A stretch of DNA of 64,000 nt, taken from the NCBI GenBank assembly GCA_963674545.2, contig CAXXFB010000001.1, forward strand, positions 744,001 to 808,000. Reading direction: 5' to 3'. This document shows, piece after piece, positions 33,491 to 42,363 of the stretch (position 1 is the stretch's first letter; every line of letters starts with the position of its first letter). A program made the translations under genes and the position numbers. This stretch comes from JABGQS01 sp963674545 (GTDB lineage: Bacteria; Bacillota; Clostridia; Christensenellales; SZUA-584). A model generated the notes under the pieces. That model was not told the origin of the DNA. It searched no databases and saw only the letters and a list, made by a program, of their open reading frames with translations.

Positions 33491-34189
33491 TTATAAATCC
33501 CATTCTCTGTGCGGCGCAACTTCTTTTGGCAGGCCTTTTCTCAAATTCTCTATATTCCTATGACGCAGATCATCCATATCTTTTCTGGTCAGCTCTGTGA
33601 AAAAGCGCGCCTTGCCGGTTTGTTTTACTCCTTCATATCCATGTTCAACGCGAGATACTGCCTCAGGAAGAATCAACGCCGTCAATTCGCAAATTCTTCT
33701 ATGGATAATTAGAGGTGTTTCATCTAGGTACATTTTTAGTTTAGCTTGTTTTATTATATTACCATCATCAAATTCTTTTGTCATATAATGAATAGTTGTT
33801 CCGTATTCATCTTCGATATTTGCATACAACGGCATGTACGCCCTGTTCCCCCGATAATCAGGCAGCAGTCCGCTATGACAATTTATACTTTTTTTATATA
33901 TACTCAAATATTCTTCTGGAATAATCCTATTCCATCCCATGCAAATCAATAGATCCGGTTCTCTTTTTTGAATTATGTCAACAGACTTGCTAATATCAGA
34001 ATGATCAACTTTAATTACATTTATACTGTTTTCTCTGCAAAAGTCGATAACAAATCCTGTATCTTCATTGGTTATATATTCAATTTCTCTTTCAGTAAAA
34101 AATAATGCCTCTTTCAAAATTTCCATTATAATTTTTGGTTTAAGAACATTTGCTAAGCTCAAAATATGAATTTTTTTAATTTTTATCAT
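33491..34189 (-). CDS. formyltransferase family protein, probable sugar N-formyltransferase
   Basis: A 232-residue protein with the N-10-formyltetrahydrofolate-dependent formyltransferase fold. Catalytic residues are visible: Asn and His in SINCHSGLLPDYRGNRA and Asp in KEFDDGNIIKQ, with a further His in TTIHYMTKE. It lacks the tRNA-binding C-terminal domain of methionyl-tRNA formyltransferase, so it is probably not Fmt. In a locus that makes a dTDP-4-amino-4,6-dideoxyhexose (rmlA, rmlB, aminotransferase at 42364), the fitting role is N-formylation of that sugar, as VioF-type enzymes do. ATG 34189 has taggtga upstream. A PurN-like or other formyl transfer cannot be excluded. Confidence 0.82.
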   Translation of the reverse strand: MIKIKKIHILSLANVLKPKIIMEILKEALFFTEREIEYITNEDTGFVIDFCRENSINVIKVDHSDISKSVDIIQKREPDLLICMGWNRIIPEEYLSIYKKSINCHSGLLPDYRGNRAYMPLYANIEDEYGTTIHYMTKEFDDGNIIKQAKLKMYLDETPLIIHRRICELTALILPEAVSRVEHGYEGVKQTGKARFFTELTRKDMDDLRHRNIENLRKGLPKEVAPHREWDL

Positions 34190-34616
34190 TTCACCTACAC
34201 TCCATAATTAGTATAACTATTAAATATATTTCATCAGTATAAAGTATTGAGTTGATAATCTTTTATTATATATTAATCTATTACATTACCAAAATTAAAT
34301 CAAGTGTTCAAAAAATCATATTTAACTAATGGCTAAATAAAAGATTTTTTTCATCATTCTTTGCCAAATACAATCTAGCTAAAGGCGCCTAATAATATAT
34401 ATTTCGATGTCATGTACTTCTATTGTTTATGTAACTTTATTTAAATGTGTGTTATAGTAAAAGTCTGCAATCTAATAGTTTAATTAATCTAAAAAATACA
34501 TCGCAAATAATACCGCGACCACTTCTTGAAACTTTTATAATTTCCATATCAAAACTGACATACTTAAGCTTAAATCTTACATTGTTACTTTCCTAATTCC
34601 GTTCTGTTTTTTCAGA
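34190..34616 (-). promoter_or_regulatory. intergenic region with a promoter for the formyltransferase pair
   Basis: A 427-base A+T-rich gap. On the minus strand TTGGTA (34292-34287), a 16-base spacer and TATAAT (34270-34265) make a reasonable promoter about 75 bases before the formyltransferase. A 32-codon frame reading MEIIKVSRSGRGIICDVFF occurs near 34440-34535, without a ribosome site; it could be a decayed gene end or chance. I see nothing else in it. Confidence 0.4.
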
Positions 34617-35642
34617 TTATATCATATCGCTTAATTCATACACCAGCTTTTCAGTTTTCTCCCAGCCAAGGCATGGATCTGTTATTGACTGTCCAAAAAC
34701 ACCATTCCCAATTAACTGAGAGCCATCTTCTATATAGCTCTCTATCATAAGACCTTTTACAAATCCATTAATACTGTCGTCTATTTCACATGATGAGAAT
34801 ACATTTTTCGCTATCCTTATTTGCTCTAAATATCTTTTTTTTGAATTGCTATGACTACAATCTACAATTGCAGCATTATTAATCAGATTATATTCAACAT
34901 ACTTATCATAGAGTTCAACAAGATTTTCAAAACTATAATTTGGTCTTGATCTGCCACAAGTATCTAAATATCCTCGCAAAATGCAATGCGAGTACTTATT
35001 GCCCTCCGTTATCACTTCCCAACCACAAAACAACATATTATGTGGACTTTGTGCAGTTAAAACTGCGTTTAGCATTTGGTCGAAGCTTCCACTCAACGGA
35101 TTCTTCATTCCAACAGGTATATTTAATCCACTTGATAATAGTCTATGTTGCTGATTTTCTACAGAACGAGTCCCCACAACTGTATACACTATAAGGTCAT
35201 CAATATAATTTATAATTTCCGGATAAAGCATTTCATCTGCACCGAACATCCCAGTTTCTTTTACCACACGCAAATGAAGATTCCTCATAGCAAGCAAGCC
35301 AGATAAAATATCATCATGAGATGAATATATATCAGGTCTGTGAAGCAATCCTTTATACCCATAGCCTTTCGTTCTTGGCTTACTGGTATAAACACGAGGA
35401 ATTATGATAAATTTATCTTTCACTTTCTCCTGTAATCCTGCTAATTTATAAACATACTTAATAACTGCATCTTCATTATCAGCAGAGCATGGACCAATAA
35501 TTAATAGCTTCTTTTTTGTTTTTAGACTTAAAGCATTCTCAATACTATTAATTACTATTTGCCTTTTTTTAATTGTCGCTTTGTCAACAGAAGATTTCTC
35601 TTTAATTTCTTCTGGTGTCGGTAATTTCGTTTTGTAATACAC
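34617..35642 (-). CDS. 3-deoxy-7-phosphoheptulonate (DAHP) synthase, AroFGH class
   Basis: A 341-residue type I DAHP synthase, which condenses phosphoenolpyruvate and erythrose 4-phosphate in the first shikimate step. Metal ligands of the class are all visible: Cys in IIGPCSAD, His in VDCSHSNSKK, Glu in GLMIESYIEDG and Asp in SITDPCLGWE; the PEP-binding KPRTKGYGYKGL segment is also present. It lacks a fused chorismate mutase or ACT domain. The start is GTG at 35642 with gaaggaa upstream. No other shikimate gene is present; it sits inside the polysaccharide locus between a Gfo/Idh enzyme and a formyltransferase. This points to a dedicated supply for a specialised product rather than housekeeping. 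Confidence 0.92.
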   Translation of the reverse strand: MYYKTKLPTPEEIKEKSSVDKATIKKRQIVINSIENALSLKTKKKLLIIGPCSADNEDAVIKYVYKLAGLQEKVKDKFIIIPRVYTSKPRTKGYGYKGLLHRPDIYSSHDDILSGLLAMRNLHLRVVKETGMFGADEMLYPEIINYIDDLIVYTVVGTRSVENQQHRLLSSGLNIPVGMKNPLSGSFDQMLNAVLTAQSPHNMLFCGWEVITEGNKYSHCILRGYLDTCGRSRPNYSFENLVELYDKYVEYNLINNAAIVDCSHSNSKKRYLEQIRIAKNVFSSCEIDDSINGFVKGLMIESYIEDGSQLIGNGVFGQSITDPCLGWEKTEKLVYELSDMI

Positions 35643-35664
35643 ATTATTTCCTTCAATGATATAT

Positions 35665-36846
35665 TTATAAGTCTATTCTACAGCCTTTTTCGGCTGACAT
35701 ATAAGCAGCATAGATAATTTTTATTGTATCGTAAGCGAGCTCAAACCCAGACTGTGGTTGTCTGTTATAGAATATCGATTCCATGAAGTCTTTCATCTCA
35801 TCAGCATACCCCCTGATGACTTCATCCTCAAGGAACGGATTATTCCACCCTGTCCTGGAAGGAAGCATTTCTGAAATATATACATCATCAAGTCGGTCTT
35901 CATCTAAGAAATAGGTGCTCATCAAATCGGACATTGTCAAATTGCATTTCATAACAGCGTCATTACAATATAGCTCAATATAGTTTTTGCTACCTCCAAG
36001 CAAAGTGTCCGTAGCCATTAACACAGCTCTTGAATCATCAGTAAAAGTTAGAATCACAGTACCGCTATCCTCAACGTCATTAGGACTAGCAGCTATGTGC
36101 CTGTGCTCATATGGGTTTAATTTAACAGTAGATTGACCCATATCGGCAATAACACACTTGACAGCTATTTCTTCTCTTCTGGCAATAGCTTCTTGCTGCT
36201 TCAACCATAAAACTGCAGATAAGGGATGTATTCCTGTCCTTATAAAAGTTCCCCCGCCGGTTTTATTCCATTCGCCGGCAACAGATGAGCTTGAGCCCTT
36301 AAGACTTTCTTCACCTTTTGCAAAAAGAATCCTACTTTTCTTCTTTCTTATAATTTCAGCTGATTTTTGTACTGCGGGTGCGTAAATAAAATTTTCAGCA
36401 TAACAAAACTTTTTACCAGAGGACTTAACAACTTCCCGTAACTCATCAAGGTTTTTTAAAAGAGATCTATACATTTTCTCCTTTGGAACGCTTTTCCCAA
36501 TTGGCTCGATATCTCCTTCCACACCGAAATATCCAGATATGGGCTTTTCACATATTACATGTTTACCAGCCATTAATGCTTTCTTTATCATATCTTCATG
36601 AGCATATGGAGGAGTGCAAATATCAATTACATCTATCTCAGGATCATTAATCAAATCATCAAAATTAAGAGATGACTCTAGAAAACCATACTTTTCTTTT
36701 GCCAAATTAACTTGTTCGAATCTTCTGGCAATAATCCGTTTGTATTTTATATCTATCCCTCTATATCTTTTCAGTGCATTCATATGCAGCTCTGTTCCTC
36801 TACCCGCTCCAGCAACACCAATACATATTTCTTTCTTTCTTTCCAT
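35665..36846 (-). CDS. Gfo/Idh/MocA family oxidoreductase
   Basis: A 393-residue dehydrogenase of the Gfo/Idh/MocA family. Rossmann motif CIGVAGAGRGTELH at the N-terminus, family EKP motif in VICEKPISGYFG, and a C-terminal substrate domain with GGGTFIRTGIHPLSAVLWLK as the probable active site. There is an insert after EKPISGYFG (GVEGDIEPIGKSVPKEKM) not usual in the family. ATG 36846 follows the TAA of the preceding ATP-grasp gene with no gap, so translation is coupled. It may oxidise a nucleotide sugar or a shikimate-like ring made by its neighbour; both are inference. Confidence 0.88.
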   Translation of the reverse strand: MERKKEICIGVAGAGRGTELHMNALKRYRGIDIKYKRIIARRFEQVNLAKEKYGFLESSLNFDDLINDPEIDVIDICTPPYAHEDMIKKALMAGKHVICEKPISGYFGVEGDIEPIGKSVPKEKMYRSLLKNLDELREVVKSSGKKFCYAENFIYAPAVQKSAEIIRKKKSRILFAKGEESLKGSSSSVAGEWNKTGGGTFIRTGIHPLSAVLWLKQQEAIARREEIAVKCVIADMGQSTVKLNPYEHRHIAASPNDVEDSGTVILTFTDDSRAVLMATDTLLGGSKNYIELYCNDAVMKCNLTMSDLMSTYFLDEDRLDDVYISEMLPSRTGWNNPFLEDEVIRGYADEMKDFMESIFYNRQPQSGFELAYDTIKIIYAAYMSAEKGCRIDL

Positions 36847-38058
36847 TTATACGCTCTCCTTATTATCAGCTTCGTATTCTATAAACTCATTAAAATAATC
36901 ATCTATCAAAACAAGTCTCATTTCCTCATTTGATGAAAACATCATAAATAGAAATCCTATAGGATCAGACTGATATTTTTCAATTACATATCCGGGTTCT
37001 CCTAAAATGCACTTGTCAAATATATATTTATCATACTTCTTCGGTATATTTATATTCTTTATTGTACCGTTTCTATTTCCCAATATCGTTTTATATGCAA
37101 AGAAACCTTCTTGTTCTGTATTTTTGGGAAAACTGCTGCAATCATGTCCGCATCTTGCTCTGGCTTCCCAGTAGTCCCAGTCAAAACCGTTCAGCATATT
37201 TGCCGGAACTGAGTACATGTTCCCCAGCACACGCCTCATTACTTCTATTATAAATGGCTTGCCCTTATTAACAATATATTGAAGATGGAAAATTCCGTCT
37301 TTTAAGTTCAATACATCCGCTATCTTTTCGATCTGTTTAACTAAAAAATCATAAACATCATGATACCCAACTGCAGGATATGTATCAATTTCCACTCGAT
37401 ATTTATTCATTATCGAATACTCGTTGTTCGTACTGCACGCAACTACTTTTTTGTTAAGCAAATACGTACAAAAACCATGCTGTGTCCCTTCAATATATGG
37501 TTCTATAACAATTCGTTTTTTCCTTGAAACTTCAAATGCATTCTCAATCGCTTTAACCGCTGAATCAATATCATCCGCTTTACTTATACCGTTTCCTGCA
37601 CTAGCGTCTATAGGTTTGATTATTATCGGATACTCAATGTTTTGTATTTGTTTTATTGCTTTTCCGGGCTCATTAAAAGAGTAAGCTAAAGGCGTCAAAA
37701 TACCATATTCTTTAGCAAACTCTTTAAAACGGTCTTTATTATGGAGCGTCAATACTGTCTCATATGGATCATGCCCCGGAAGACCAAGTTTTTCTGCAAC
37801 ATAAGCGGCAGTATATACCCCAAAATCATTACAGCATGGACAAATCGCATCTATATCATTAGCATCAGCAATTTTTAAGATTAATTCTTTGTCTGAATAG
37901 TCTGCGCTTATGTATTCGTCACAAAATTTTTCTCCTATCAATCCCCTTCTGTTTCCAGTAACAAGTATATAATAACCCATTTTACGAAGTGCTCTTATCA
38001 AACCCAAATCATTATGGCTTGCGCATAGCAATAATGCTTTTTTGCTTTTTTCATCCAT
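36847..38058 (-). CDS. ATP-grasp ligase, tandem copy A
   Basis: A 403-residue ATP-grasp protein of the PurK/carboxylate-amine ligase type. The N-terminal domain begins ALLLCASHNDLGLIRALRKM. ATP binding is represented by YPIIIKPIDASAGNGISKAD and VIEPYIEGTQHGF, and metal binding by FIIEVMRRVLGNMYSVP. The protein is about three-quarters identical to the next gene upstream (38105-39286), so they arose by tandem duplication. The ribosome site before ATG 38058 is weak. Adjacent to Gfo/Idh and DAHP synthase genes; a role in adding an amide-linked group to the surface polymer or in a small peptide-like product is possible but unproven. Confidence 0.85.
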   Translation of the reverse strand: MDEKSKKALLLCASHNDLGLIRALRKMGYYILVTGNRRGLIGEKFCDEYISADYSDKELILKIADANDIDAICPCCNDFGVYTAAYVAEKLGLPGHDPYETVLTLHNKDRFKEFAKEYGILTPLAYSFNEPGKAIKQIQNIEYPIIIKPIDASAGNGISKADDIDSAVKAIENAFEVSRKKRIVIEPYIEGTQHGFCTYLLNKKVVACSTNNEYSIMNKYRVEIDTYPAVGYHDVYDFLVKQIEKIADVLNLKDGIFHLQYIVNKGKPFIIEVMRRVLGNMYSVPANMLNGFDWDYWEARARCGHDCSSFPKNTEQEGFFAYKTILGNRNGTIKNINIPKKYDKYIFDKCILGEPGYVIEKYQSDPIGFLFMMFSSNEEMRLVLIDDYFNEFIEYEADNKESV

Positions 38059-38104
38059 ATCGTTGTATAAACATATCCTTTATTTTTTATCAGATTTTTC
38101 TATT

Positions 38105-39286
38105 CTATGCCAATTCTACAAGAGAGTCATCATACTTGTCAACGAGCACATGTCTCATTTCTTCTGCAGACGAAAACATCATAAATAGAAATCCTACGGG
38201 ATCAGACTGAAATTTTTCAATTACATAGCCTGGTTCTCTTAAAATACATTTGTCAAATATATATTTATCATACTTTCTTGGTATATCAATGCTTTTTATT
38301 ACACCGTTTCTATTTCCCATTATCGTTTTATAAGCAAAGAATCCCTCTTGCTTAGTCTTCATTGGAAAACCGCTGCAATCCAGCCCACACCTTGCCCTTG
38401 TCTCCCAATAATCCCAATCGAAACCAATCAACATACTAGACGGTATTGAATACATATTTCCAAGAATTCGACGCATAACCTCAATAATTTGCGGTTGTCC
38501 ATTACTGAATATATATTGCAAATGAAAAATACCATCCTTCAAATCAAGAAGCATGGCTATTCTTTCTATTTGTGATACTAAAAAATCACAGACTATGTCG
38601 TTATTCTCAGAAGGGCAAGAGGCTATTTCCACTCTATACTTATTGTTAAAAGAGTATTCATTGTCCGAACAATATGCAACGACCTTTTTATTTAGCAAAT
38701 ATGAACAAAATCCATGCTGGCTGCCTTCAATAAACGGTTCTATAACTATTCTCTTCTCTCTTGATACCATGAAAGCTTCCTCAATTGCATCGACTGCTTC
38801 CTGTATATTATCCGCCCTGTTAATACCATTCCCGGCGCTGGCATCTATGGGTTTTATAATTGCTGGATAATTTATTTCTTTAATATATTGAATTGCTTCT
38901 TCTTTTTCACAAAACGAATCTGCTCTTGGTGTCTGTATATTATTTTTAATAGCGAATTTTTTAAACAAATCTTTATTATGAAGCATCAAAACGGTTTTAT
39001 ATGGATCGTGCCCTGGAAGCCCAAGTTTTTCTGCGACGTATGAAGCAGTATATACTCCAAAATCATTACAACACGGGCAAATAGCATCGACCTTGTTTTC
39101 TTCTGCAATTTTTAAAATGAGTTCTTTATCTGAATAGTCCGCACATATATACTCATCACAAAATTTTTCTCCTATTAAGCCTTTTCGGTTGCCTGTAACG
39201 ATTATATGATACCCCATTTTACGCAGTGCTCGTATAAGCCCTAAATCATTATGACTTGCGCATAGTAACAATGCTTTTAACTTCAT
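38105..39286 (-). CDS. ATP-grasp ligase, tandem copy B
   Basis: A 393-residue paralogue of the 36847 gene with the same motif series: LLLCASHNDLGLIRALRKM, YPAIIKPIDASAGNGINRAD, VIEPFIEGSQHGF and QIIEVMRRILGNMYSIP. The C-terminal region is most conserved even at DNA level (long matching stretches such as caaatatatatttatcata), indicating a recent duplication. Differences concentrate around residues 120-145 and 205-245, the likely substrate-side segments, so the two may use different acceptors in sequence. ATG 39286 has aaggaga upstream. It follows the WecF-like glycosyltransferase by 29 bases. Confidence 0.85.
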   Translation of the reverse strand: MKLKALLLCASHNDLGLIRALRKMGYHIIVTGNRKGLIGEKFCDEYICADYSDKELILKIAEENKVDAICPCCNDFGVYTASYVAEKLGLPGHDPYKTVLMLHNKDLFKKFAIKNNIQTPRADSFCEKEEAIQYIKEINYPAIIKPIDASAGNGINRADNIQEAVDAIEEAFMVSREKRIVIEPFIEGSQHGFCSYLLNKKVVAYCSDNEYSFNNKYRVEIASCPSENNDIVCDFLVSQIERIAMLLDLKDGIFHLQYIFSNGQPQIIEVMRRILGNMYSIPSSMLIGFDWDYWETRARCGLDCSGFPMKTKQEGFFAYKTIMGNRNGVIKSIDIPRKYDKYIFDKCILREPGYVIEKFQSDPVGFLFMMFSSAEEMRHVLVDKYDDSLVELA

Positions 39287-39315
39287 TAAAAACTCTCCTT
39301 TTACGCTCTACTTTA

Positions 39316-40392
39316 CTAACTGAATGCTTTTGACCATGCATTAATAAGATATTCAGGATTATTAATAGTACGGTTTATATAGTTAAATATTTTATCTCTA
39401 TCAGACATTTTATATATCTGCTTAAATTTTAAAACATCTAACAATTTATAATCACTCACATCAATGTCTTGTTCCATAAAATACTTATATACGACTGATT
39501 CACTATTAAGATATATACGCTTCCCTAAAAAAAGAAGATAATATACATTATATAAACCAATTTGTCTCGTTGAATTGAAAATAGCAACATCCATTTTTGC
39601 TAGAAACTTATTGTAGTCTTCCTTGCACATCATATCTCGATAACAAACAGCTTTACTCCCAAAATAATCCTTTGCAGCTTTTTCAACTTTATCACCGTAA
39701 TCTTTACCACCATAGTTTATTGGTACATGTATCATCACATCCTCGTCTTTATATTTCAGTAATTTCTTAAAAACTTCAATATGCTGTAGTGATTGATTTG
39801 CGCTATGGCCGACTTGAATATTTATTGTCTTTGTCCTGGTCTGACTTCTCTGTTTAACGATTTCATCAGCAAAATCTTTATTTGATATTGACTCATATGA
39901 CCAACCTACATAAGATGCAACAATCGTATTTGCTTTTGTCTTAAATTTTTGTTTGAAATATTCTTCATCTTTTGGGAAAATTGCAACAAAGTTTTTTATA
40001 TTTTTAATTATCAAATACATTAAACTATTATGGATCATACTATAAAATTTTGAATTGTAATTTATTCTCCATTGATATAAGTCCCCGCCCCAGGATACCC
40101 AATATACTTTATTCAATTCTGATTTGTTCAGTAACAACCACAGCATTACTTTAGGTCCTAAAAAGAACATTGAATGAAATATAATCCTGTCATATTTTTT
40201 CATCATTGCAGGAATATCTGATCTTTCAATGGGCATAACTTGCTCTTTAACTTTTTCATCTTTATAAAAGCCCTCAATTTCACCAACCAGTGCAAACGAA
40301 TGGCTACTATTCTGAAAATACTCATTAATAAACTTTGTGAAATTTGTTGTGACCATATAGTTGGCTCTTGGGAATATATGCAATATTTTCAT
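39316..40392 (-). CDS. TDP-N-acetylfucosamine:lipid II N-acetylfucosaminyltransferase-like (WecF family)
   Basis: A 358-residue glycosyltransferase of family 56 (Glyco_transf_56/WecF), which in enterobacteria transfers 4-acetamido-4,6-dideoxygalactose from dTDP to an undecaprenyl-linked saccharide. Family segments: MKILHIFPRANYM at the start, YWVSWGGDLYQWR near residue 95, NIQVGHSANQSLQHI near residue 190 and MDVAIFNSTRQIGLYNVYYL near residue 275. It probably uses the dTDP-4-amino-4,6-dideoxyhexose made by the three genes immediately upstream (rmlB, rmlA, aminotransferase), on the cytoplasmic face of the membrane. ATG 40392 has aggagaaaag upstream. Confidence 0.85.
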   Translation of the reverse strand: MKILHIFPRANYMVTTNFTKFINEYFQNSSHSFALVGEIEGFYKDEKVKEQVMPIERSDIPAMMKKYDRIIFHSMFFLGPKVMLWLLLNKSELNKVYWVSWGGDLYQWRINYNSKFYSMIHNSLMYLIIKNIKNFVAIFPKDEEYFKQKFKTKANTIVASYVGWSYESISNKDFADEIVKQRSQTRTKTINIQVGHSANQSLQHIEVFKKLLKYKDEDVMIHVPINYGGKDYGDKVEKAAKDYFGSKAVCYRDMMCKEDYNKFLAKMDVAIFNSTRQIGLYNVYYLLFLGKRIYLNSESVVYKYFMEQDIDVSDYKLLDVLKFKQIYKMSDRDKIFNYINRTINNPEYLINAWSKAFS

Positions 40393-40419
40393 CTTTTCTC
40401 CTTTTTTCCGGTCTGTCTA

Positions 40420-41472
40420 TTATCGTTTATACATTCTATCATAGTATGCTTCATACTCACCGGAAACAATTTTGTCTATCCAATCCGTATTTGTTCTATA
40501 CCACTCAATTGTTTGCTCCATACCTTTTTCGAACGTAAATGCAGGCTTCCATCCCAGCTCGGTTGTTATTTTAGTATTATCAATAGCATAACGCCTGTCA
40601 TGTCCTGGCCGGTCATTAACAAATTTTATAAGTGATTCAGACTTTCCAAATGCTGCAATAATCATTTTAACGATCTCTATATTTGCTTTCTCATTGTTTC
40701 CTCCAATGTTATAAACCTCTCCGTTTTTGCCATTATGAAGAACTGTATCTATAGCATCGCAATGGTCATAAACGTGCAGCCAGTCTCGTATCTGCATGCC
40801 ATCTCCATAAACCGGCATAGGTTTATCCTGTGTGCAGTTGTTTATCATCAGCGGAATAAGCTTCTCGGGAAACTGATATGGTCCATAGTTATTTGAACAT
40901 CTTGTTATATTTATCGGCATACCAAAAGTTTTATGATATGCCCTTACGATCATATCCGCGCTCGCTTTCGAAGCAGAATATGGACTGTTTGGCATAATAG
41001 GTGTGCTCTCTACAAATTTGCCAGCCGCCCCAAGAGCCCCATATACCTCATCTGTTGACACCTGAATAAATTTTACACCATCATGATATTTTGAACAGTA
41101 CTTATTATCGGGATCAATCTTCCAGCTTTGTTTTGCAGTATCCAATAGTACTTGTGTTCCAATTACATTCGTTGTTAAAAAAATTTGTGGATCTTCAATG
41201 CTGCGGTCCACATGAGACTCGGCTGCAAAGTTGATAACAGTGTCAATGTCATATTCTCTAAAAATTCTGCTTATTTCTTTTCGGTCACGAATATCCGCTT
41301 TTTCAAATATATAATTCGGCATATTCGAAACATCTGTCAGGTTTTCCAGGTTCCCAGCATATGTAAGCGCATCAATGTTAATGATTCTATATTCAGAATA
41401 TTTATTAACCATTCTTTTAACAAAATTACTGCCAATAAATCCGGCTCCACCGGTAATCAGTATGTTTTTCAT
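40420..41472 (-). CDS. rfbB: dTDP-glucose 4,6-dehydratase
   Basis: A 350-residue NAD-dependent short-chain dehydrogenase-type enzyme that makes dTDP-4-keto-6-deoxyglucose. Motifs: ITGGAGFIGSNFV (NAD binding), NFAAESHVDRSI, VSTDEVYGALG with the Thr-Asp-Glu catalytic triad segment, YSASKASADM with catalytic Tyr and Lys, and GDGMQIRDWLHVYDHC. Length is normal. No rmlC or rmlD genes accompany it, so the keto sugar is not turned into rhamnose here. The aminotransferase at 42364 is the likely next step. ATG 41472 has aaggga upstream, 10 bases after rmlA. Confidence 0.96.
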   Translation of the reverse strand: MKNILITGGAGFIGSNFVKRMVNKYSEYRIINIDALTYAGNLENLTDVSNMPNYIFEKADIRDRKEISRIFREYDIDTVINFAAESHVDRSIEDPQIFLTTNVIGTQVLLDTAKQSWKIDPDNKYCSKYHDGVKFIQVSTDEVYGALGAAGKFVESTPIMPNSPYSASKASADMIVRAYHKTFGMPINITRCSNNYGPYQFPEKLIPLMINNCTQDKPMPVYGDGMQIRDWLHVYDHCDAIDTVLHNGKNGEVYNIGGNNEKANIEIVKMIIAAFGKSESLIKFVNDRPGHDRRYAIDNTKITTELGWKPAFTFEKGMEQTIEWYRTNTDWIDKIVSGEYEAYYDRMYKR

Positions 41473-41482
41473 TTGTTTCCCT

Positions 41483-42361
41483 TTAGTGGTTATTTTTATC
41501 TTCTAACAAAGATAGTATATATTGTCCATAGTCAGTCATCTTAAGTCCTTCACCAATTTTGCGTAATTGTTTATTATCAATTAATCCACGCCGCCATGCA
41601 ATTTCTTCTATACAGGAAATATAAAACCCTTGTCGGCTTTGCACGGCTTCAACATATTCTGCTGCTTTGAGCATACCTTCAGGTGAGCCGGTATCCAGCC
41701 ATGCCATCCCTCTGCCAAGAAGAATAACGTTAAGCGACCCCATCTCAAGATAGGCATTGTTTACCGCTGTAATCTCAATTTCGCCACGTACCGACGGTTT
41801 TATTTTTTTTGCAATTTGCACAACACGATTGTCGTAAAAATACAATCCCGGAACAGCATAATTTGATTTAGGATGCTTTGGCTTCTCTTCGATAGAAATA
41901 ACCTTATTGTTCTTATCAAACTCAACTACACCAAATGCTTGAGCTTCCTTTACTGGATAACCGAAAATTGTTGCACCAGACAGAGTTCCCATAGCATGTT
42001 TTAGCGATTTGGTTAAATCCTGACCGTAGAAAACGTTGTCTCCTAATATCAAGCACACGCTATCGTCTCCGATAAATTCCTCTCCAATAATAAATGCATC
42101 TGCAAGTCCTCTTGGCACCTCTTGCACTTTATATGAAATGTTCAAACCCAATTCTTTTCCATCACCCAGTAGCTTCTCATAAACCGGCGCATCTTCAGGA
42201 GTTGATATGATTAGGATTTCACTAATACTTGCTAATATCAACACAGACAGAGGATAATATATTAACGGTTTATCATAGACAGGAAGAAGCTGTTTTGATA
42301 CTGCCTTTGTAATAGGATATAGTCTTGTTCCCCTACCGCCTGCAAGAATAATGCCTTTCAT
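41483..42361 (-). CDS. rfbA: glucose-1-phosphate thymidylyltransferase
   Basis: A 292-residue nucleotidyltransferase that makes dTDP-glucose from dTTP and glucose 1-phosphate. Motifs: MKGIILAGGRGTRLYPIT (nucleotide binding), KQLLPVYDKPLIYYPL, LILGDNVFYGQDL, and WLDTGSPEGMLKAAEYV. I start at ATG 42361 because taaaaggag lies just upstream and the family begins with MKGIILAGG. It starts two bases after the stop of the aminotransferase gene, so the pathway genes are tightly coupled. Length is normal for RmlA. Confidence 0.96.
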   Translation of the reverse strand: MKGIILAGGRGTRLYPITKAVSKQLLPVYDKPLIYYPLSVLILASISEILIISTPEDAPVYEKLLGDGKELGLNISYKVQEVPRGLADAFIIGEEFIGDDSVCLILGDNVFYGQDLTKSLKHAMGTLSGATIFGYPVKEAQAFGVVEFDKNNKVISIEEKPKHPKSNYAVPGLYFYDNRVVQIAKKIKPSVRGEIEITAVNNAYLEMGSLNVILLGRGMAWLDTGSPEGMLKAAEYVEAVQSRQGFYISCIEEIAWRRGLIDNKQLRKIGEGLKMTDYGQYILSLLEDKNNH

Positions 42362-42363
42362 AA

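Noticed and set aside
33491..34189. Methionyl-tRNA formyltransferase
   Set aside because: No tRNA-binding C-terminal domain, and the context is amino-sugar synthesis rather than translation.
34440..34535. 32-codon minus-strand frame reading MEIIKVSRSGRG in the gap after the DAHP synthase gene
   Set aside because: No ribosome site or recognisable family; may be chance or a decayed gene end.
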